Shown piece by piece: positions 62,587 through 64,000 of a stretch of 64,000 bases of DNA. The first letter of the stretch is position 1. Each line of letters begins with the position of its first letter. Origin of the DNA: Candidatus Krumholzibacteriota bacterium (lineage in GTDB: Bacteria > Krumholzibacteriota > Krumholzibacteriia > Krumholzibacteriales > Krumholzibacteriaceae). Below the pieces are notes generated by a model that worked only from the letters and a program-made list of their open reading frames with translations, was not told where the DNA came from and did not search any database. The DNA lies in the NCBI GenBank assembly GCA_016932415.1, contig JAFGCX010000009.1, forward strand, positions 56,219 to 120,218, read 5' to 3'. The translations under genes were made by a program, and so were the position numbers.

Positions 62587-62666
62587 AGAACCATCCAATA
62601 ACTACGGTGCCGCTCCGAGCCCCCCCATCGCGCAACCAATACCGTAGCCAAGGATGGTTCTTTTTA
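62587..62666 (+). terminator. two-helix structure with T tract (terminator, possibly of a small RNA)
   Basis: AGAACCATCC (62587-62596) pairs perfectly with GGATGGTTCT (62652-62661), and inside it CTACGGT (62602-62608) pairs with ACCGTAG (62641-62647); a C-rich 32-base loop closes it, and TTTTT follows to 62665. This is a strong terminator-like element, but it is larger than usual and may be the 3' part of a structured small RNA. Confidence 0.55.
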
Positions 62667-63057
62667 TATCAATAACAAACCGAAAATAATCTTCAGATAA
62701 TATAGATCCCAGCAGGAATTCATATAACACACCTGATTGATTAAACTACTGTTTATCTGTCCATAAGTATGTCCAGGCGGATATTATTTTAAATATCTAA
62801 TAATCAACAAGTCACTAGAATGTGTACATTATTGTATGATTGATTGAACAGTACGCCATTAATATTCCACCAGGATATAGTATTTCATTATGATTCAATA
62901 TTTATTAATAAAACCTGTAACACGTCTAATAATATAGTATTAGGTGTATTGTCAGTTCGAATAATCCAACCATACCGATGATACTTTCAATCAGTAGATT
63001 TCTGGAATTTATCTTGAATAAAAATACTGGCGAACAGAGCAAAAGGAGGTGATGTGT

Positions 63058-63072
63058 ATGAGTGAATATTGA
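63058..63072 (+). CDS. possible four-residue leader peptide
   Basis: A near-perfect Shine-Dalgarno, AAAAGGAGGTGAT (63041-63053), precedes ATG-AGT-GAA-TAT-TGA (Met-Ser-Glu-Tyr, stop), 60 bases before the Cys-rich precursor gene. Such a strong ribosome site with such a short frame suggests a leader peptide or a ribosome-standby role. It may also be a decayed start. Very uncertain. Confidence 0.25.
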   Translation: MSEY

Positions 63073-63131
63073 ATAGTCTGAGTTGATGGGGGCGAAGGTT
63101 ACAATACTTAATCGAATGAATGGAGAATGAA

Positions 63132-63818
63132 ATGAACATCGCCAGGAAAACAACATATGCTCTTCTGATCGCTTTAACTCTTGTCTTCATCTCTTGCTCA
63201 GAAGATCGAGAAAGTGGGAATTTTATATCACCTGGGGGAAACGAAGAAAACCTATATGAAGTAACGATCGATAATCCGGACGTAGAAGAAAGGCTGGTGA
63301 AAATAGAATCAGCAGAAAGCTATCCGCTTTTCAGTTATGTCGTCATCGAAAAAGGGTACAGGATAAACTTTGATCATGCCGCTCATTTTAAGGCATACGA
63401 TATTGCTACGGGTGATATTATTTTCTCTACAATGATTCCATGCACGATTCCGGGCGATAATAGCAGAATAGCAATGATCTACTATATTGCCGGGGAAGAG
63501 GGTTACATGGTGACTTCAGCTGAATATTTCGCGAATGAAGACTTTGCCATTGCCCATCCACTTGAAAATGCTGCGATACAGCATCTCAATACTAATTGGT
63601 CAGGAGGCAAGGAGGATGCGAAAAATCTGACTATACAGTTGGAAAACACATCAACGTACTGGAAATGTGTGGCCAAACGATTTTCTGCTGGTTGTCTCGG
63701 GTGCATGGTGAAATGCGCGTTTTCTGGACCTGGCTGGGGCGCCTGCACTCTTTCCTGCTGTGGAGGTGTGGCTATAGTATCAATGATCAGCTGTGCGTTT
63801 ACAGTGTTCGGATGGTGA
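63132..63818 (+). CDS. lipoprotein precursor with C-terminal eight-cysteine bacteriocin-like module
   Basis: 228 residues. The lipoprotein signal (LIALTLVFISC, lipid Cys at 22) is followed by a ~150-residue soluble beta-rich domain (VVIEKGYRINFDHAAHFKAYD, IYYIAGEEGYMVTSAEYF). The last ~52 residues are quite different: hydrophobic, Gly-rich, with eight Cys at about 179, 188, 191, 195, 205, 209, 210 and 221 (core: AGCLGCMVKCAFSG, GACTLSCCGG), ending SCAFTVFGW. The layout, a long N-terminal part plus a Cys-rich hydrophobic tail, recalls the halocin C8 precursor, where the N-part is the immunity protein. The start ATG has GGAG seven bases upstream. A bacteriocin or contact toxin is inferred; it may be an unrelated surface protein. 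Confidence 0.7.
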   Translation: MNIARKTTYALLIALTLVFISCSEDRESGNFISPGGNEENLYEVTIDNPDVEERLVKIESAESYPLFSYVVIEKGYRINFDHAAHFKAYDIATGDIIFSTMIPCTIPGDNSRIAMIYYIAGEEGYMVTSAEYFANEDFAIAHPLENAAIQHLNTNWSGGKEDAKNLTIQLENTSTYWKCVAKRFSAGCLGCMVKCAFSGPGWGACTLSCCGGVAIVSMISCAFTVFGW

Positions 63819-64000
63819 TTGCCATGACTACGAACAGCAATACTATGCTTATTCTGTATCTTGCCGGAATCATGATAATTTATACAGGAATAGACTTGGG
63901 AGCAAAAGGAGTGGATCCTTTTAGTGCCGGTGCAATTCTTGTCCCTCTGTATGGAATCGTGGTCGGATTATTTGCTCTGCTCTCAATCGATGGACGTAAG
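63815..64000 (+). CDS. small membrane protein, C-terminus outside window
   Basis: At least 59 residues are visible from ATG 63824 (or 62 from the in-frame GTG at 63815, which overlaps the preceding TGA). Two hydrophobic segments (MLILYLAGIMIIYTGIDLGA and GAILVPLYGIVVGLFALL) indicate membrane spans. The frame is open at the end of the window. Its start lies within or just after the stop of the Cys-rich precursor, so the two are translationally coupled; a small membrane protein in this position could be an immunity, export or maturation protein. No family recognised. Confidence 0.6.
   Translation, partial: MIAMTTNSNTMLILYLAGIMIIYTGIDLGAKGVDPFSAGAILVPLYGIVVGLFALLSIDGRK

Larger units (their letters stand above)
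62183..63131. other. long A+T-rich intergenic region upstream of the Cys-rich precursor gene
   Basis: 949 bases, the longest non-coding stretch in the window. It contains an inverted repeat at 62252-62277, a two-helix structure ending in a T tract at 62587-62666, a smaller hairpin (AACCGA/TCGGTT, 62557-62577) just before it, and a tiny leader frame at 63058-63072. Frames of 60-76 codons here lack RBS and composition support. I see no sigma-54 -24/-12 element with correct spacing, although the adjacent activator makes one worth looking for. Confidence 0.45.

Noticed and set aside
63010..63045. Sigma-54 promoter (TGGC near 63029 with downstream GC) before the Cys-rich gene
   Set aside because: The GG to GC distance is eight, not ten, so it does not fit the -24/-12 rule.
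62926..63156. 76-codon minus-strand frame overlapping the Cys-rich gene start
   Set aside because: No RBS, overlaps the strong Shine-Dalgarno and the coding start on the other strand; hydrophobic only because of base composition.
1..64000. CRISPR array, integrase, transposase or prophage genes
   Set aside because: No regularly spaced repeats and no recognisable recombinase or phage motifs were seen despite the mosaic gene order.

Overview
The window looks like a chromosomal segment of a diderm bacterium of the FCB superphylum, probably an uncultured lineage such as Krumholzibacteriota, Latescibacterota, Zixibacteria or a relative. The signs are secreted proteins with FlgD-like / type IX secretion (T9SS) C-terminal modules, a PorV/PorQ-type outer-membrane protein, lipoproteins with lipoboxes, several sigma-54 activators, and a TatC. 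The phylum is inferred from gene content only. I recognised no rRNA, tRNA, CRISPR array, insertion sequence or phage gene.

Layout. (1) 1-3.9 kb, minus strand: an AMP-forming acyl-CoA synthetase cut by the window edge, a small unknown protein, a nitroreductase, a TrmH/SpoU RNA methyltransferase and a SAM methyltransferase. (2) 3.9-31.8 kb: a large mosaic surface-polysaccharide locus. It has GT4-type glycosyltransferases, a GT2 enzyme, a Wzy/WaaL-type ligase or polymerase, a Wzx-type flippase, two hexapeptide acyltransferases, an acyltransferase-3 protein, two polysaccharide deacetylase-like proteins, a GNAT protein, two SGNH-like exported proteins, a beta-helix protein, and a T9SS-tailed protein beside a PorV-like barrel. 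At its end lies a minus-strand block coding for an acyl carrier protein, an AMP ligase, a NadE-like ATP pyrophosphatase and a PP-loop sugar amidotransferase. (3) 32-35.5 kb, minus strand: cupin, outer-membrane protein, geranylgeranyl-reductase-like flavoprotein, small ferredoxin and MBL hydrolase. (4) 35.6-50.7 kb, plus strand: mostly housekeeping genes (LMW phosphatase, ilvE, rpiB, glyA, dCMP deaminase, nrdR, tatC, polyprenyl synthase, amrS, rsfS, argS, PfkB kinase, HD-GYP, purM). A candidate pseudoknotted leader RNA precedes the HD-GYP gene. (5) 50.8-64 kb: a regulatory and secretory accessory region with two STAS proteins, an Ig-like lipoprotein, three sigma-54 activators (two with TPR sensor regions, one with GAF), an atypical histidine-kinase-like protein, a small exported protein, and at the right edge a lipoprotein precursor ending in an eight-cysteine hydrophobic module that looks like a ribosomally made bacteriocin or toxin.

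The most promising material for new biology is: (a) the right-hand end, where a TPR/sigma-54 activator sits directly behind a small exported protein gene and is followed by the Cys-rich precursor and a small membrane protein; (b) the carrier protein / AMP ligase / NadE-like / PP-loop operon in the polysaccharide locus; (c) the structured RNA before the HD-GYP gene; and (d) an arginyl-tRNA synthetase whose class I HIGH motif is replaced. Start codons were adjusted where a Shine-Dalgarno sequence, signal peptide or overlap gave a clear preference. All homology statements come from motifs recognised by eye, not from database searches.
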